DNA from: Lactobacillaceae bacterium UBA5807
Lineage (GTDB): Bacteria; Bacillota; Bacilli; Lactobacillales; Lactobacillaceae
Length of the DNA: 37,058 nucleotides
Direction: 5' to 3'
Assembly: GCA_002418005.1 (NCBI GenBank)
Contig: DIDF01000020.1
Span: 1-37,058, forward strand
A model generated the notes under the pieces. It was not told the DNA's origin, searched no databases, and worked only from the letters and a program-made list of their open reading frames with translations. Each line of letters starts with the position of its first letter. The first letter of the stretch is position 1. Below, one piece after another: positions 6,351 through 13,791 of this stretch. The position numbers and the translations under genes were made by a program.

Positions 6351-6560
6351 TTATTGCTTGCTATGAAAAATATAACGATAAATTAGAATATCCAGGACAA
6401 AACTAATTATGACACTTGCCACCAAGGTTCCACCATTCATTTGGCTTATTTGACCAGAGAAGAAATACAGCAGCAATAATATAACTGGCGTGACAAGGAT
6501 ATTTAAAACTAAAGCGAATACTATGAAAATAAAGAGACGAAACAACCAATTATTTGGCAT
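6351..6560 (-). CDS. Small two-helix membrane protein
   Basis: A 69-residue protein with two transmembrane segments (about residues 8-34 and 44-62) and basic ends, unknown family. A modest AAAGG ribosome binding site precedes ATG 6560. It is oriented like the SDR downstream, but 95 bp and a separate promoter lie between them. It is transcribed away from the HAD phosphatase gene. It could be a membrane stress peptide; nothing specific can be said. Confidence 0.55.
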   Translation of the reverse strand: MPNNWLFRLFIFIVFALVLNILVTPVILLLLYFFSGQISQMNGGTLVASVIISFVLDILIYRYIFHSKQ

Positions 6561-6613
6561 TGTAAATGACCTTTTCGTTAAAAATTAATGTACAGCAAGC
6601 ATACCATAAAAGT

Positions 6614-6630
6614 AATAACCGGTAGTTATT
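6614..6630. promoter_or_regulatory. Palindrome between divergent genes
   Basis: AATAAC-CGGTA-GTTATT, perfect 6-bp arms with a 5-bp centre, in the 158-bp gap between the small membrane gene and the HAD gene. It is a possible operator. Confidence 0.4.
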
Positions 6631-6654
6631 TAACAATCCATATCCATTGAACCA

Positions 6655-6684
6655 TTGATTTTTATGCCGGATATGCGAGATAAT
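6655..6684 (+). promoter_or_regulatory. Promoter of the HAD phosphatase gene
   Basis: TTGATT (6655-6660), 18-bp spacer, GATAAT (6679-6684), 34 bp before the GTG start. Confidence 0.45.
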
Positions 6685-6718
6685 GTCACTACAATTTAAA
6701 TGAAAGCAGGAAATCTTA

Positions 6719-7375
6719 GTGAAAAATCTATTCTTCGACTTCGATGGGACAATCGCAGACACTCAAGTTGGGATTGTTAGGGCAATCAAATACTTCGTAA
6801 AAAAAATGAACCTAAGGCCATTATCTGAGGAGCAATACATTAGCTTTATTGGCCCGGCTCTACTCCGTTCAATCCCCAAATTTTATCCAGAACTTTCTGA
6901 AAAAGAAATTTTTAAAGCATTGGATTTTTACCATGAGTATTATCAAAACCAAGGAGTTTTTCAGCTAAAGATTTTTCCTGGACTGCTAAATGAGCTCAGC
7001 TTATTAAAGAATAATGGATATAATCTCTATGTGGCATCGGCCAAGCCCGAGATTATGGTTAAAAAAATTGCAAATCATTTTGACCTAAATAAGTATTTTG
7101 ATGGCTTGTATGGGGCCTCTGCAGATGAAAAGACCCGGATAACAAAAACTGCAATTCTCAAATACGCTATGGATTCAACTCATTCATTAAAAGAAAACAG
7201 TGTGATGATTGGCGACCGCCAAACTGATATTGATGGTGGGAAGAATAATGACGTTAAGACCATTGCGGTGACTTACGGATTTGGGCCTTTAAAGGAAATC
7301 AAAGATTCTGATCCGGACATAATTATTGATAAACCGGAAGAAATTCTTGATGCAATCCAAAAAATCTCTAATTAG
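6719..7375 (+). CDS. HAD-family hydrolase, phosphoglycolate phosphatase-like
   Basis: A 218-residue cytosolic phosphatase. Motif I is DFDGT with nucleophile Asp7 and acid/base Asp9. Motif II is VASAK and motif III/IV is GDRQTDIDGG with the Mg-binding Asp residues. A helical cap domain lies between motifs I and II (about residues 15-80). The layout is that of Gph/PgmB-type subfamily IA enzymes, which dephosphorylate small phosphate esters; the true substrate is not visible. The start is GTG 6719 with AGCAGGAAA upstream; there is no in-frame ATG near it. It is monocistronic. Confidence 0.85.
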   Translation: MKNLFFDFDGTIADTQVGIVRAIKYFVKKMNLRPLSEEQYISFIGPALLRSIPKFYPELSEKEIFKALDFYHEYYQNQGVFQLKIFPGLLNELSLLKNNGYNLYVASAKPEIMVKKIANHFDLNKYFDGLYGASADEKTRITKTAILKYAMDSTHSLKENSVMIGDRQTDIDGGKNNDVKTIAVTYGFGPLKEIKDSDPDIIIDKPEEILDAIQKISN

Positions 7376-7403
7376 AAGTTAAAAATTTAATTTTGGAAAG
7401 AAA

Positions 7404-7436
7404 AGAGGTTCACAAAAATTGTGAATCTCTTTTTTT
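7404..7436. terminator. Terminator after the HAD gene, probably bidirectional
   Basis: AGAGGTTCAC (7404-7413) with GTGAATCTCT (7421-7430), one G-T wobble, then T7. The A-rich upstream side lets it also close the minus-strand gene ending at 7445. Confidence 0.85.
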
Positions 7437-7444
7437 CTATTTGG

Positions 7445-9505
7445 TTAAGTAAAATCATTTTGTAGATTCTTGATTTGATTATTTAACTGATCTATTTGAG
7501 CACTCACGTCCTGCTTGGTTTCTCGCAGATAACTAATCTTTTTCTGTAGATTATTATAACCGCCTTGATCTTCTGCCTTCTTTTTAATATCCTGATGAGT
7601 ATTTAGATATTTTCTATTAGAAGCGAGGCTACTGTTAATTCGGTCAATTTCCGCTTGCCGTTTGTCTCTATCTCCTCGTGTTAAAGTAGGTAAATGTTCC
7701 GCTTTGGCCAGATTTTCTAAATCTAAAGAAATCCATCTTGTATAACTACTTTCAATATCATAATCAAAACCACTGAAAGAAGAAGCCAAATCAGTGAAAT
7801 TTAATAATTTATTATTAATTGTTAGTTCTTGGGCTTCTAAATCACTAATCTGTTGTTGAAATCCCTTGATTCTATCTTCACGTTGTTGATCAAGAGATTT
7901 TAAATAATTATCAAAATTAGATTTAATTTTAGATTCATTCTCTCGATCAGTTTCAACTACAGAGTTTGCATTGTTAATGGTTGTTTCTAATTCAGCAATC
8001 TTCTGCTTCAATTTTCGATAACCGCCAACAGTTCTGAGACTTTGTTGCAATTTCTCATATTCATCAAGAGCTTTTTGTTGGTAACCAATTGAAGATTGAT
8101 CATTATCAATTAACATCTGCTTATAGTCTTTTTGTTCATCAGCATCTTCTGGAAGTTTTTTATCATTCGCGAGCTTTTCTTGATAATTCTTTAAATTACT
8201 TAAATACATGCTCTGGAGAGAAGGGGTGTAATTTTTTGCACTTTGGAGTAAATCCTTAAGATCTTGTAAATCGTTATTCAACTGAATATTTTTATTTTTT
8301 AGATCAGCAATTTGGTCTTCAATAATTTTCACCAAATTATTAACTTCATCCCGATGCTTTGAAGTTTTATTAACATCAACTTTGACGGCACTTATTGTTT
8401 CTTGTTTATCGGTTTTAATTGTTTCTATGGGATCAACTTTTTTTGGAGCAAAGCTTTCATTGAATTTTTGTTCCAATGATTTTACGGTAGTTTGGTCAGT
8501 TTTTAACACATTATTTAAGTTGTCCAACTGCTTGGTATAAATGTCGATTGAAGCATTCAACATTTTTTCCCCGCCTGCTTTATCAACTTCATAAGTAACC
8601 TTTTCAGCATCCTCTATAAATTGCTTTCCTAAAGCAATCTGTTTGTTTAAATTGTTCACAATTGTCTTTTTAGCAGATGTCCCAGGTAACTTTTGAATAG
8701 CGTCTAACTGATCTTGATAATTTTTGACGTTGTCTTCAACCTTTTTCTTATCTTCAGAACTATATCCCTTAATTTGTTGCTCCAAACTAGTTAAAATCGC
8801 AAAGGGCTGATTAACCTGACCAATTAATGTTTCTAAATCATTAATTTGGTCTTTAACCGGTTTAAGAAGAGCTTGCAATTCTTGATCTGATTTCGGTATT
8901 TTGGATCCATCAACTACTACAGCTTTAAACTCGGGCAAAGTCCATGGAGAGGCATTAGTCGAATCACTATGCAACTTAGCTGTTGCCGGTTGAATTTTTA
9001 GCGTCTTCGAAGATTGTTTTGACGTAACCAAATTTTGCACGGAATCAGATTTTTCACTTACCTTTTGATCTTCCACTTTTACTGAATTCGGAAGAGAGTT
9101 GATTGGATCCGTTTTAGTTTGATCTTTAGGAGCTAAAACACTGCTGTCTTTTTTACCAGTCAAGATATCAGCTTTAGGATCGCCAGAATTTTGGTCCTTG
9201 TTTTGTTCGGATGTTTGGAAAGTCCCTTCAACCTTTACTTTGTTACTTAAATCTGTACTGTCAGAATTGGGAGTTGTTTTGATTTTTTGCCTATGAAAAG
9301 CTTTTTTTGAATTGACTTTACTGTAATTAAATTTAGGAGCCTTTTTCTGAATTTTTGGAGAACATTTTTGCAAATGCTGCTTATGTTTGACCAAGCTGGT
9401 CTTATGGGAATTTGAATTTGATTTAGCTGCGTGTGTCAAGATCGGTGTTGAAAATAATAATGTCGCTGACAATGATAATAACAGTGGTGTCTTTTTAATT
9501 CTCAT
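7445..9505 (-). CDS. Secreted coiled-coil protein with LP...GG modules (paralog 1)
   Basis: A 686-residue exported protein, signal peptide residues 1-27 (MRIKKTPLLL... cut after THAA). Residues 28-190 are Lys/Ser/Thr-rich low complexity. From 195 on it is almost all heptad-like coiled coil. Three modules share a LP turn and a GG turn: LP 273/GG 311, LP 451/GG 494 and LP 605/GG 648. Residues 196-355 are clearly homologous to residues 412-573 of the neighbour at 9830-11962. There is no LPxTG, LysM, catalytic domain or transmembrane anchor, so retention at the wall is uncertain. AAAGGGGA sets the start. The function is unknown; a scaffold, spacer or wall-associated fibrous protein is plausible. 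Confidence 0.8.
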   Translation of the reverse strand: MRIKKTPLLLSLSATLLFSTPILTHAAKSNSNSHKTSLVKHKQHLQKCSPKIQKKAPKFNYSKVNSKKAFHRQKIKTTPNSDSTDLSNKVKVEGTFQTSEQNKDQNSGDPKADILTGKKDSSVLAPKDQTKTDPINSLPNSVKVEDQKVSEKSDSVQNLVTSKQSSKTLKIQPATAKLHSDSTNASPWTLPEFKAVVVDGSKIPKSDQELQALLKPVKDQINDLETLIGQVNQPFAILTSLEQQIKGYSSEDKKKVEDNVKNYQDQLDAIQKLPGTSAKKTIVNNLNKQIALGKQFIEDAEKVTYEVDKAGGEKMLNASIDIYTKQLDNLNNVLKTDQTTVKSLEQKFNESFAPKKVDPIETIKTDKQETISAVKVDVNKTSKHRDEVNNLVKIIEDQIADLKNKNIQLNNDLQDLKDLLQSAKNYTPSLQSMYLSNLKNYQEKLANDKKLPEDADEQKDYKQMLIDNDQSSIGYQQKALDEYEKLQQSLRTVGGYRKLKQKIAELETTINNANSVVETDRENESKIKSNFDNYLKSLDQQREDRIKGFQQQISDLEAQELTINNKLLNFTDLASSFSGFDYDIESSYTRWISLDLENLAKAEHLPTLTRGDRDKRQAEIDRINSSLASNRKYLNTHQDIKKKAEDQGGYNNLQKKISYLRETKQDVSAQIDQLNNQIKNLQNDFT

Positions 9506-9544
9506 ATCGGTGAATCCCCTTTATATGTTGTAGTTTTGTTCCCC

Positions 9545-9559
9545 AATTAAACATTAATT
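9545..9559. promoter_or_regulatory. Leader palindrome of paralog 1
   Basis: AATTAA-ACA-TTAATT, 40-54 bp upstream of ATG 9505. The related and longer palindrome at 11999-12019 sits at the same distance from paralog 2. Confidence 0.5.
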
Positions 9560-9603
9560 CAACTGGAAACCGTTCTTCTATTTTTTCATAGAATGTAGTT
9601 AAA

Positions 9604-9633
9604 CGTCCAAGGCCAAATTCTATATAGTATTCA
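9604..9633 (-). promoter_or_regulatory. Conserved upstream box of paralog 1
   Basis: CGTCCAAGGCCAAAT at 9604-9618, then ten variable bases, then ATTCATAA. The same 15-mer, gap and octamer occur at 12060-12092. Distances to the start codons are 99 and 98 bp. Either a promoter part (minus-strand TTGGAC as -35) or a regulator site. Confidence 0.6.
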
Positions 9634-9745
9634 TAATAAAAAATCCTGAAGAATAAATGGTTGGGAATGACATAGATGTATGCAGATAGGAAATTTAGTT
9701 ATAGGGCTTACTCAGATGTAAAAAACATAAAAAATTCATAATCAC

Positions 9746-9790
9746 AAAAATGGATTCCCAGAAACGAAAATTCTGAAAATCCACTTTTTA
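9746..9790. terminator. Terminator after paralog 2
   Basis: AAAAATGGATT...AATCCAcTTTTT with an inner AGAA/TTCT pairing (9761-9764 with 9771-9774); bidirectional layout with A-run and T-run. Confidence 0.6.
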
Positions 9791-9829
9791 AATACTTAAA
9801 AATGAACTTGATGATTTTTTAAGTTTATT

Positions 9830-11962
9830 TTACTTTAACTGTTGGAATAAATTATAAGCTTCCGCATGTAATGCATTGATTTGACCATTGAGATCTTGTT
9901 GCATCTGAGTCAAGTAATCAATTTTACTTTGGACGGCGGTTGGTCCTCCAACCTTTTTGTAATTATTCAAAGCTTGGCTATCAGCAGATAATTGATTATT
10001 AAATAGATTAATCATTGAAGGATTCTTTGAATCAGAAGGCAATGTATTTAAAAGTTTGACTGCGTCCTTATACTCGTCCACCATCTTTTGAAGATCTGTT
10101 TCATTAAAGTTCTTGTAGTTTTCAAGTTCTACTTTAATACCTTGTAATGAAGTTATTTCATCAGAATATTTTTGAATTTGGTTCTGAAGACCTGAAATTT
10201 GAATATTCTTTTGTGTAATAGTATCAGCAATTTGGCGATGACCTTTTGCAATTAAATACGGACCAAATTGCTCTTCAACATTTTTCAAATTATCCAAATC
10301 AGTTTTGAGAACATCATTGATATTATTCCATTGTTGGATATAAGTTTTGGCAGTGGCCGCAAGCATGTCAAAACCACCGGCACTTTCAACAGTCTTCAAT
10401 ACATGAGCAGCATCATCTGCGTATTTTTCGGCAATACTAATTTGTCCGTTCAAACTATCAACAAGGACTTTTTTAGCAGGAGTAGCTGGCAACTCTTGAA
10501 TTTGTGTCAATTGATCTTTAGCATTTTTTAAATTATTAGCAACTTTGGTTTGAGCCTGCGGATTGAAGGGCTGAGCCTCAACATTCAAATTAATGAAGTA
10601 TTCATATGGTTGCTTCATTTTTGCGATTAGTTCTTGCATATCGCTAATCTGGCTATAAAGCGGTGCTAAAACTTGCTTCATTTGGTCCACAGACTGTGGC
10701 ATAGTTTTTGCATCAATAATTACTGGCTTAATACCTTCTGGAATAGTAAATGGTGAAATCTTACTTGTTTCGGCTTGTTTAGGATATTTCTGACCTACTG
10801 GCTGAGTGATTGAATTTGTGCTAACTGTTTTCTTTTCGGAATCTTTATTTGCTGGCTTAACAGCGTTACCAGTGGCTTGTTTATCAGGAGCGGGTGTGCT
10901 TGGTCCCTCAACAGATATCGTTCCAGGAGTTGTTGGTTTTTCAGGCTGAACTTTTTTGCCACTTAGTTGATCAATTTGTCGCTGAATCTGAGTGAGGCTG
11001 GCTTGTAATTCCCCAATTGCATCTCTTAATGGCTGAATACCTCCAGCATTTCTCACTGTCTCATAAAGATTCTGATAATAATTTACCAGTGATTGATAGA
11101 AATAAAGATTATGATTAAGGTCTGCTATCCGATTTGCCTTATATACTCTTTGAGATTCGGTAGTCTCTGGTAATTTTTTTGCTTCGTTTAAATCCTTTTG
11201 AACTTGTTTAACACTTGTTTGTTCAATATCGGCTGATCTTTTTGGATCATTAATCCACATTGCTGCTGCTTGGTTTAAATTTTCCAAACTTTTACTTTGT
11301 TTGTCATATAGAGCTTGTAAATCGGCAATCTGTTGCTGTGCAGCTTGTGTATCTGTAGCCGCTGTTGTTGTGACTTTAGCGGTTGAAATCTGTTTTTTCA
11401 AGTCATTTAAGGTACTTTGCAAACTGTTTAACCAGCTATCTTTTTGACTGACTTCCTTTTTTAAGTTATCGATTTGATTTTTGAGATTATCAATTTGTTT
11501 TTGGTCAGGAACCTTGGTGGCTTGCATCTCTTTTACTTTTTCATTTAATTTATCAATTTGAGATTGCATATTTGCCGTTGCACGTGCATCGGCAACTACT
11601 TGTTGTTTTGCTTGGAGAATTTTGCCTTGATCAATTTGGTTTTGATTATCAGTTGCAAATACTTTTGCTGACTTGGCCTTAAATGCCAAATATTTCACGA
11701 TAGTCTTCTTACCATTCTTAATAGTTAAACGGTAATGACCAGATTTTAACTTTCCAGAAAGCTTAAATTTAAAGTGGCCTGATTTTTTTACTGCCTTCTT
11801 TAAATAAGTCTTATGATAACGGCTTAATTTAATAACTGAACCTTTTTTTGCATCACCAGTTAAATATCCTTGATTTAACTTGGCAGCATGCGTTAATACT
11901 GGCGTTGAAAACAACAATGTTGCTGACAAGCCTAACAATAATGGTGTCTTTTTGATCTTCAT
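9830..11962 (-). CDS. Secreted coiled-coil protein with Ig-like N-domain and LP...GG modules (paralog 2)
   Basis: A 710-residue exported protein; the signal peptide (residues 1-27) is nearly identical to that of paralog 1. Residues 30-96 look like a small bacterial Ig-type beta domain: GYLTGDAKKGSVIKL, GHFKFKLSGKLKSGHYRLTI, then a Lys-rich final strand. Long coiled coils follow (105-195, 205-335, 410-710), separated by a Pro/Thr/Lys-rich linker (336-405). LP/GG modules are at 264/307, 491/529 and 641/672. The region 412-573 matches residues 196-355 of paralog 1, including Q-x-LP-x-T-x-AKK and AGG. There is no cell-wall anchor motif. AGGGGGAT sets the start. Paralog 1 probably arose by duplication and then lost or never gained the Ig-like domain. 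Function unknown. Confidence 0.8.
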   Translation of the reverse strand: MKIKKTPLLLGLSATLLFSTPVLTHAAKLNQGYLTGDAKKGSVIKLSRYHKTYLKKAVKKSGHFKFKLSGKLKSGHYRLTIKNGKKTIVKYLAFKAKSAKVFATDNQNQIDQGKILQAKQQVVADARATANMQSQIDKLNEKVKEMQATKVPDQKQIDNLKNQIDNLKKEVSQKDSWLNSLQSTLNDLKKQISTAKVTTTAATDTQAAQQQIADLQALYDKQSKSLENLNQAAAMWINDPKRSADIEQTSVKQVQKDLNEAKKLPETTESQRVYKANRIADLNHNLYFYQSLVNYYQNLYETVRNAGGIQPLRDAIGELQASLTQIQRQIDQLSGKKVQPEKPTTPGTISVEGPSTPAPDKQATGNAVKPANKDSEKKTVSTNSITQPVGQKYPKQAETSKISPFTIPEGIKPVIIDAKTMPQSVDQMKQVLAPLYSQISDMQELIAKMKQPYEYFINLNVEAQPFNPQAQTKVANNLKNAKDQLTQIQELPATPAKKVLVDSLNGQISIAEKYADDAAHVLKTVESAGGFDMLAATAKTYIQQWNNINDVLKTDLDNLKNVEEQFGPYLIAKGHRQIADTITQKNIQISGLQNQIQKYSDEITSLQGIKVELENYKNFNETDLQKMVDEYKDAVKLLNTLPSDSKNPSMINLFNNQLSADSQALNNYKKVGGPTAVQSKIDYLTQMQQDLNGQINALHAEAYNLFQQLK

Positions 11963-11998
11963 AATTTTATATCCCCCTAGATATTTTTTGAACTACCA

Positions 11999-12019
11999 AA
12001 TTAAGTACGTAACTTAATT
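11999..12019. promoter_or_regulatory. Leader palindrome of paralog 2
   Basis: Arms AATTAAGT (11999-12006) and ACTTAATT (12012-12019) around ACGTA, 37-57 bp upstream of ATG 11962. Counterpart of the palindrome at 9545-9559. Confidence 0.55.
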
Positions 12020-12059
12020 CCTAGTTCATCTTTTAATTGTTCCATAATTCACAATTAAT

Positions 12060-12092
12060 CGTCCAAGGCCAAATCAGTCAGATTATTCATAA
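12060..12092 (-). promoter_or_regulatory. Conserved upstream box of paralog 2
   Basis: CGTCCAAGGCCAAAT at 12060-12074, ten variable bases, then ATTCATAA; identical arrangement to 9604-9633. Confidence 0.6.
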
Positions 12093-12275
12093 CCATCAAT
12101 CAAAACTTGCCTTTTATAAAGAAGCAAATATAGGTTTGACTTATTGTTAATAAATCAACAGGTATTTAGTTTTGAAAAAGATAACGGGAACAATAACGGA
12201 ATTCTCATACGACCAGCGAAGGCTTTAAAAACAACTTACCTTCCAAAGTCAGAAAGATTTTTTGTTTTAAAACTA

Positions 12276-12323
12276 AAAAATGGATTTCCTAAAATCAAAC
12301 TTAATTTCAAGAAATCCATTTTT
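12276..12323. terminator. Terminator of acetolactate decarboxylase
   Basis: Perfect 13-bp stem AAAAATGGATTTC (12276-12288) with GAAATCCATTTTT (12311-12323), loop of 22; A-run and T-run make it bidirectional. Confidence 0.8.
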
Positions 12324-12348
12324 ACTATGTTCAAAATTATTAACAACT

Positions 12349-13062
12349 TTATTTTTCCGACTTCTCAATACTTCCAGCAACATCATCATCAGAAAAATCA
12401 TGCTTCATGTAATCTTTATCTTCAACTGGCAAGTGCTGTTCCAAAGTATCGAACTGTTGGGCATAAACTGAAGCTTGTTCAATATGAAAAGAAAGAACAT
12501 GACCACCGAATTTATGATTATCGGATAAGAAGTGATAGTGAAAGCCGCCAACAGCAGCGCCATTAAATATTTCAGGAGCATAATAGCCTAACAATGTTCC
12601 CTCAACTTTATCTTTAGTAAATACTGCTTGCTTGTCAGCAGTTTCTGAAAGTGTCTTATAAGGATGTTCAGATTTTTTTGCCGCTCTTGTTTTAATGTTA
12701 GTAAATGTTCCTTGAGCTTTAATCGAGAAGAAAGTATTAGCACTTTTAGATAAACTAATCATTTGTTTGGAAAAATCACTCATATCAACATTTTCCAAAT
12801 CAACTAAATGCTGGTACTTTGCCCAGGATACACTACTGAAAGGAAGGGTGAAATCTTTAGAAACAATCTGAACTTTCCCTTTACCGTTAACCTGGTATGG
12901 TTTACCATCCAAAATAATTAATTCACCGTCAAGGCCTTCCCCAGTTCCAATGCCGGTGTCACCATGCTTTAAAAGTTCTCCAATTTTCATGGTTCCCTTT
13001 AGCAATCCTGGAACAAGCAAAGCCAGTGTTCCATGCTGATATAAAGTTCCATAATCTTTCAT
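12349..13062 (-). CDS. aldB: Alpha-acetolactate decarboxylase
   Basis: A 237-residue cytosolic Zn enzyme that converts 2-acetolactate to acetoin, removing pyruvate overflow and preventing diacetyl formation. Diagnostic motifs: GTGEGLDGEL (39-48), GGFHYHFLS with metal-binding His175 and His177, and GGHVLSFHIE with His188. Length is normal for AldB/BudA. AAGGAAG sets ATG 13062. The usual partner acetolactate synthase is not in the window; instead a MarR regulator is divergent, with a perfect inverted repeat between them. A minus-strand promoter is possible at TTGACA (13150-13155) and GATAAC (13127-13132). Confidence 0.95.
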   Translation of the reverse strand: MKDYGTLYQHGTLALLVPGLLKGTMKIGELLKHGDTGIGTGEGLDGELIILDGKPYQVNGKGKVQIVSKDFTLPFSSVSWAKYQHLVDLENVDMSDFSKQMISLSKSANTFFSIKAQGTFTNIKTRAAKKSEHPYKTLSETADKQAVFTKDKVEGTLLGYYAPEIFNGAAVGGFHYHFLSDNHKFGGHVLSFHIEQASVYAQQFDTLEQHLPVEDKDYMKHDFSDDDVAGSIEKSEK

Positions 13063-13126
13063 GTTGTAACTTCCTTTGAAAAATTAGTTTGATATGTCCC
13101 TTTAGAAAAGCGGACTTTAATTTAAT

Positions 13127-13155
13127 GTTATCACTATAATCAATTGGAATGTCAA
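13127..13155 (-). promoter_or_regulatory. Promoter of aldB
   Basis: Consensus TTGACA (minus strand, 13150-13155), 17-bp spacer, GATAAC (13127-13132; four of six). Confidence 0.55.
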
Positions 13156-13194
13156 TCAAAACTGTGAGTCATAAAGAAATTTTTTTGCCTTTTC

Positions 13195-13230
13195 AATTAC
13201 TATCGTAAATGGAATATATTGATAGTAATT
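13195..13230. promoter_or_regulatory. Inverted repeat between aldB and marR
   Basis: AATTACTATC (13195-13204) and GATAGTAATT (13221-13230), perfect 10-bp arms 16 bp apart, about midway between the two promoters. Likely site of the divergent MarR protein. Confidence 0.6.
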
Positions 13231-13274
13231 TGATTTTGGAATCTCTTTATTGATAAATACCTCTTTCTTTCCAG

Positions 13275-13283
13275 TGCTATAAT
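13275..13283 (+). promoter_or_regulatory. Extended -10 of the marR gene
   Basis: TGCTATAAT, consensus -10 with TG extension, 25 bp before ATG 13308; no good -35 is visible, as usual for extended -10 promoters. Confidence 0.6.
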
Positions 13284-13307
13284 ATTGGCGTAAAGAGGTG
13301 GTTCCGT

Positions 13308-13739
13308 ATGGCAAAGGATTTGGGATATTTAGCTCAAGATATTTCTATTCTGCATCGTCAATACTATAAAGATACCAGCAGATTTTTTAGGGCCCTGGGC
13401 CTTAATCCAACTGCAGCTTGTATCTTATTAACTATAAATGACAAGCCAGGCAGCAATCAACGTACGGTAGTCACATCTTTGGTTATTGATAAGGCTCTGG
13501 CCACCCGCGAAATCAACAAAATGCAAGAACTGGGATATTTATCAAAGAAACCTGGAATCGGAAATTCTTACATCCTGAACTTAACGGAAAAGGGAAGATC
13601 GATCATTCCTAAGATTCAAAAGATTCGAAGCGACTGGTCAGAAAAGTTACTCAGACAAAACAATTTAAGCCCGCAAAGTCCAATGTTTTCAGCAATTGAT
13701 AAGATTGTTGACATGATTGTAAATAAACAAACAGTATAA
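13308..13739 (+). CDS. MarR-family transcriptional regulator
   Basis: A 143-residue winged-helix dimeric regulator. The N-terminal dimerisation helix (residues 5-25) is followed by the DNA-binding core (about 33-100), with recognition helix around LVIDKALATREINKMQELGYL and a wing at KKPGIGNSYILNLTEKG, the typical MarR beta hairpin ending. GAGGTGG sets ATG 13308. It is divergent from aldB with an inverted repeat between, so it probably controls aldB, itself, or both. The ligand is unknown. The terminator at 13741 follows at once. Confidence 0.88.
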   Translation: MAKDLGYLAQDISILHRQYYKDTSRFFRALGLNPTAACILLTINDKPGSNQRTVVTSLVIDKALATREINKMQELGYLSKKPGIGNSYILNLTEKGRSIIPKIQKIRSDWSEKLLRQNNLSPQSPMFSAIDKIVDMIVNKQTV

Positions 13740-13740
13740 A

Positions 13741-13780
13741 AAATGCTCTGAATCAAAATTAATGATTCAGAGCATTTTTT
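13741..13780. terminator. Bidirectional terminator between marR and aspA
   Basis: Perfect 14-bp stem AAATGCTCTGAATC (13741-13754) with GATTCAGAGCATTT (13764-13777), T-run after and A-run before. Confidence 0.95.
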
Positions 13781-13791
13781 TCCTAATAATT

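Larger units (their letters stand above)
9506..9829. other. Intergenic region between the two coiled-coil genes
   Basis: Holds, from left to right, the ribosome binding site and 5' leader of paralog 1, a palindrome at 9545-9559, the conserved box at 9604-9618, and two hairpins near the end of paralog 2 (9746-9790 and an AT-rich one with ACTTAAAAA at 9794-9802 and TTTTTAAGT at 9816-9824). No small gene is seen. Confidence 0.6.
11963..12348. other. Intergenic region upstream of paralog 2
   Basis: Contains the leader palindrome (11999-12019), the conserved 15-mer box (12060-12074), about 190 bp of AT-rich sequence without a recognisable element, and the terminator at 12276-12323. Confidence 0.55.

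Noticed and set aside
6550..6762. A 70-residue minus-strand frame between the small membrane gene and the HAD gene
   Set aside because: It covers the promoter and start of the HAD gene and overlaps the 69-residue membrane gene; no ribosome binding site.
12144..12566. A 140-residue plus-strand frame
   Set aside because: It runs through the terminator hairpin and opposite the end of aldB, has no protein-like composition and no good ribosome binding site.
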